A stretch of 7,202 nt of DNA from Rhodoferax sp. (GTDB lineage Bacteria > Pseudomonadota > Gammaproteobacteria > Burkholderiales > Burkholderiaceae_C), in NCBI GenBank assembly GCA_029865675.1, contig JARXAU010000025.1, positions 1-7,202 on the forward strand, given 5' to 3'. Shown one piece after another: positions 6,964 through 7,202 of this stretch (within the stretch, counting starts at the first letter, position 1; each line of letters starts with the position of its first letter). The notes beneath the pieces were generated by a model. The model was given only the letters and a program-made list of their open reading frames with translations, was not told the origin of the DNA and did no database searches. The translations under genes and the position numbers were made by a program.

Positions 6964-6981
6964 GGTGGAGGTGGAGGTGGA
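6964..6981. repeat. Hexanucleotide tandem repeat in the IstA linker
   Basis: Three GGTGGA units in a row on the plus strand, read on the coding strand as alternating Ser-Thr (STSTSTS). The repeat lies in the flexible linker between the helix-turn-helix and the next conserved region and preserves the frame. Confidence 0.7.
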
Positions 6982-6992
6982 GGCTGCCGCAG

Positions 6993-7029
6993 GAGCCGGT
7001 GGCCAGGGTGGGGGAATTTGGGTGGTCAC
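6993..7029. repeat. IS-end-like repeat inside istA, copy 1
   Basis: The plus-strand stretch 6998-7020, GGTGGCCA followed by GGGTGGGGGAATTTG, matches the minus strand of the right end (4712-4689) except for one missing base. It is followed at 7021-7029 by GGTGGTCAC, another near-copy of the GGTGGCCAC block. Orientation is inverted relative to the right end, as expected for a left-end-type binding site. Here it is translated as part of the proline-rich linker (QIPPPWPP). Confidence 0.75.
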
Positions 7030-7060
7030 AAGCCCCCCATCGGCATTGGAGGCCTGGGCT

Positions 7061-7088
7061 GAGCCGGTGGCCACCCCGGGGGAATTTG
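7061..7088. repeat. IS-end-like repeat inside istA, copy 2
   Basis: GAGCCGGTGGCCA, five variable bases, then GGGGAATTTG: the same 28-bp layout as at 6993-7020, with 13 and 10 bases identical in the two outer blocks. The copies are 68 bp apart, not a multiple of three, so they are read in different frames (here NSPGVATGS). Similarity is therefore at DNA level, consistent with a protein-binding site and not a protein repeat. Confidence 0.75.
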
Positions 7089-7202
7089 CGAGTTCGGCCA
7101 GCCAGCGGGAGCGGTAGCTGCGTACGGTTTTGCGGTCGATGCCGGTAATGCGGGCGATCTCGCGCCCAGAGGTGTTGCGCTCTAGCAGTGTGTAGACGGT
7201 AG

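Larger units (their letters stand above)
4667..7202 (-). mobile_element. IS21-family insertion sequence, left end outside window
   Basis: The element holds istA (frameshifted) and istB in the family's standard order on the minus strand, with istB closest to the right end. The right boundary lies between about 4667 and 4681. TGATCCCC at 4667 and TGACGGCC at 4677 are both possible outer edges, and the exact base and target duplication cannot be fixed without the left end. Two 20-bp repeats sit just inside the right end, as is typical of IS21 elements, which carry multiple transposase-binding repeats at their ends. The left end must lie beyond 7202, because the istA frame is open to the window edge. 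Confidence 0.88.
5502..7202 (-). pseudogene. istA: IS21-family DDE transposase IstA, frameshifted, 5' end outside window
   Basis: The upstream frame runs from the window edge to about 6570 and the downstream frame from there to the TGA at 5502; joined, about 565 residues are visible, longer than many IstA proteins. At the edge the frame reads REIARITGIDRKTVRSYRSR, a helix-turn-helix of the IstA N-terminus. A proline/Ser/Thr-rich linker follows, then a conserved region containing SVKRFVRALR. The DDE triad is visible: Asp in IQVDYGEG (codon 6759-6757), Asp in VLDNLKEG (codon 6554-6552) and Glu in GTVEHAIG (codon 6416-6414). The first Asp is in one frame and the other two in the next. The shift maps to GGCGGCTGCCCCCCAGTAC, where removing one C restores FGGCPQYVVLDNLKEG. 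IstA binds the IS ends and catalyses cut-and-paste or replicative strand transfer. The GTG codons at 7074 and 6563 are not natural starts. The shift may be an inactivating mutation, a sequencing error in a homopolymer or, less likely, programmed frameshifting. Confidence 0.88.

Overview
The window looks like a piece of a GC-rich betaproteobacterial chromosome, probably Burkholderiales and perhaps Comamonadaceae-like. This is inferred from GC-rich coding with strong GC preference at third positions and from the IS21-type element; no rRNA, tRNA or housekeeping marker is present to fix the taxon. There is no tRNA, CRISPR array or obvious origin, and no stretch over about 100 bases lacks a gene or mobile-element sequence.

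Region 1 (1-3264, plus strand) is an apparent operon for a divergent peptidoglycan synthase. It starts inside a SEDS-family (FtsW/RodA-like) glycosyltransferase gene, of which only the C-terminal part is present. A 649-residue membrane-anchored class B penicillin-binding-protein-like transpeptidase follows, with SxxK, SxN and KTGT motifs and an unusual set of 16 extracytoplasmic cysteines. A 106-residue unknown protein comes next, its start codon overlapping the transpeptidase stop (ATGA). SEDS and class B PBP proteins normally act as a pair, one polymerising glycan strands and the other cross-linking peptides. The motifs here are far enough from canonical FtsW/FtsI and RodA/PBP2 to suggest an accessory, specialised pair.

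Region 2 (3281-4582, minus strand) is one unrecognised 433-residue gene of clearly lower GC than its neighbours. It converges on the operon with only a 16-base gap, and looks like horizontally acquired or otherwise foreign DNA.

Region 3 (about 4667 to the window end, minus strand) is an IS21-family insertion sequence with istA and istB in the usual order and an ATGA overlap. Its right end, carrying two 20-bp repeats, lies next to the orphan gene; its left end is outside the window. istB looks intact. istA carries a one-base frameshift in a run of six C (coding strand) that separates the first catalytic Asp from the second Asp and the Glu. Copies of the IS-end repeat also lie inside the istA coding sequence, where they are translated as a proline/serine/threonine-rich linker. 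A 12-bp tandem repeat lies near the istA 3' end.

The IS and the orphan gene point the same way, so read-through from the IS could reach the orphan gene. The most unusual items are the cysteine-rich SEDS/PBP pair with its coupled small protein, the orphan gene, and the DNA-binding-site-like repeats inside istA.
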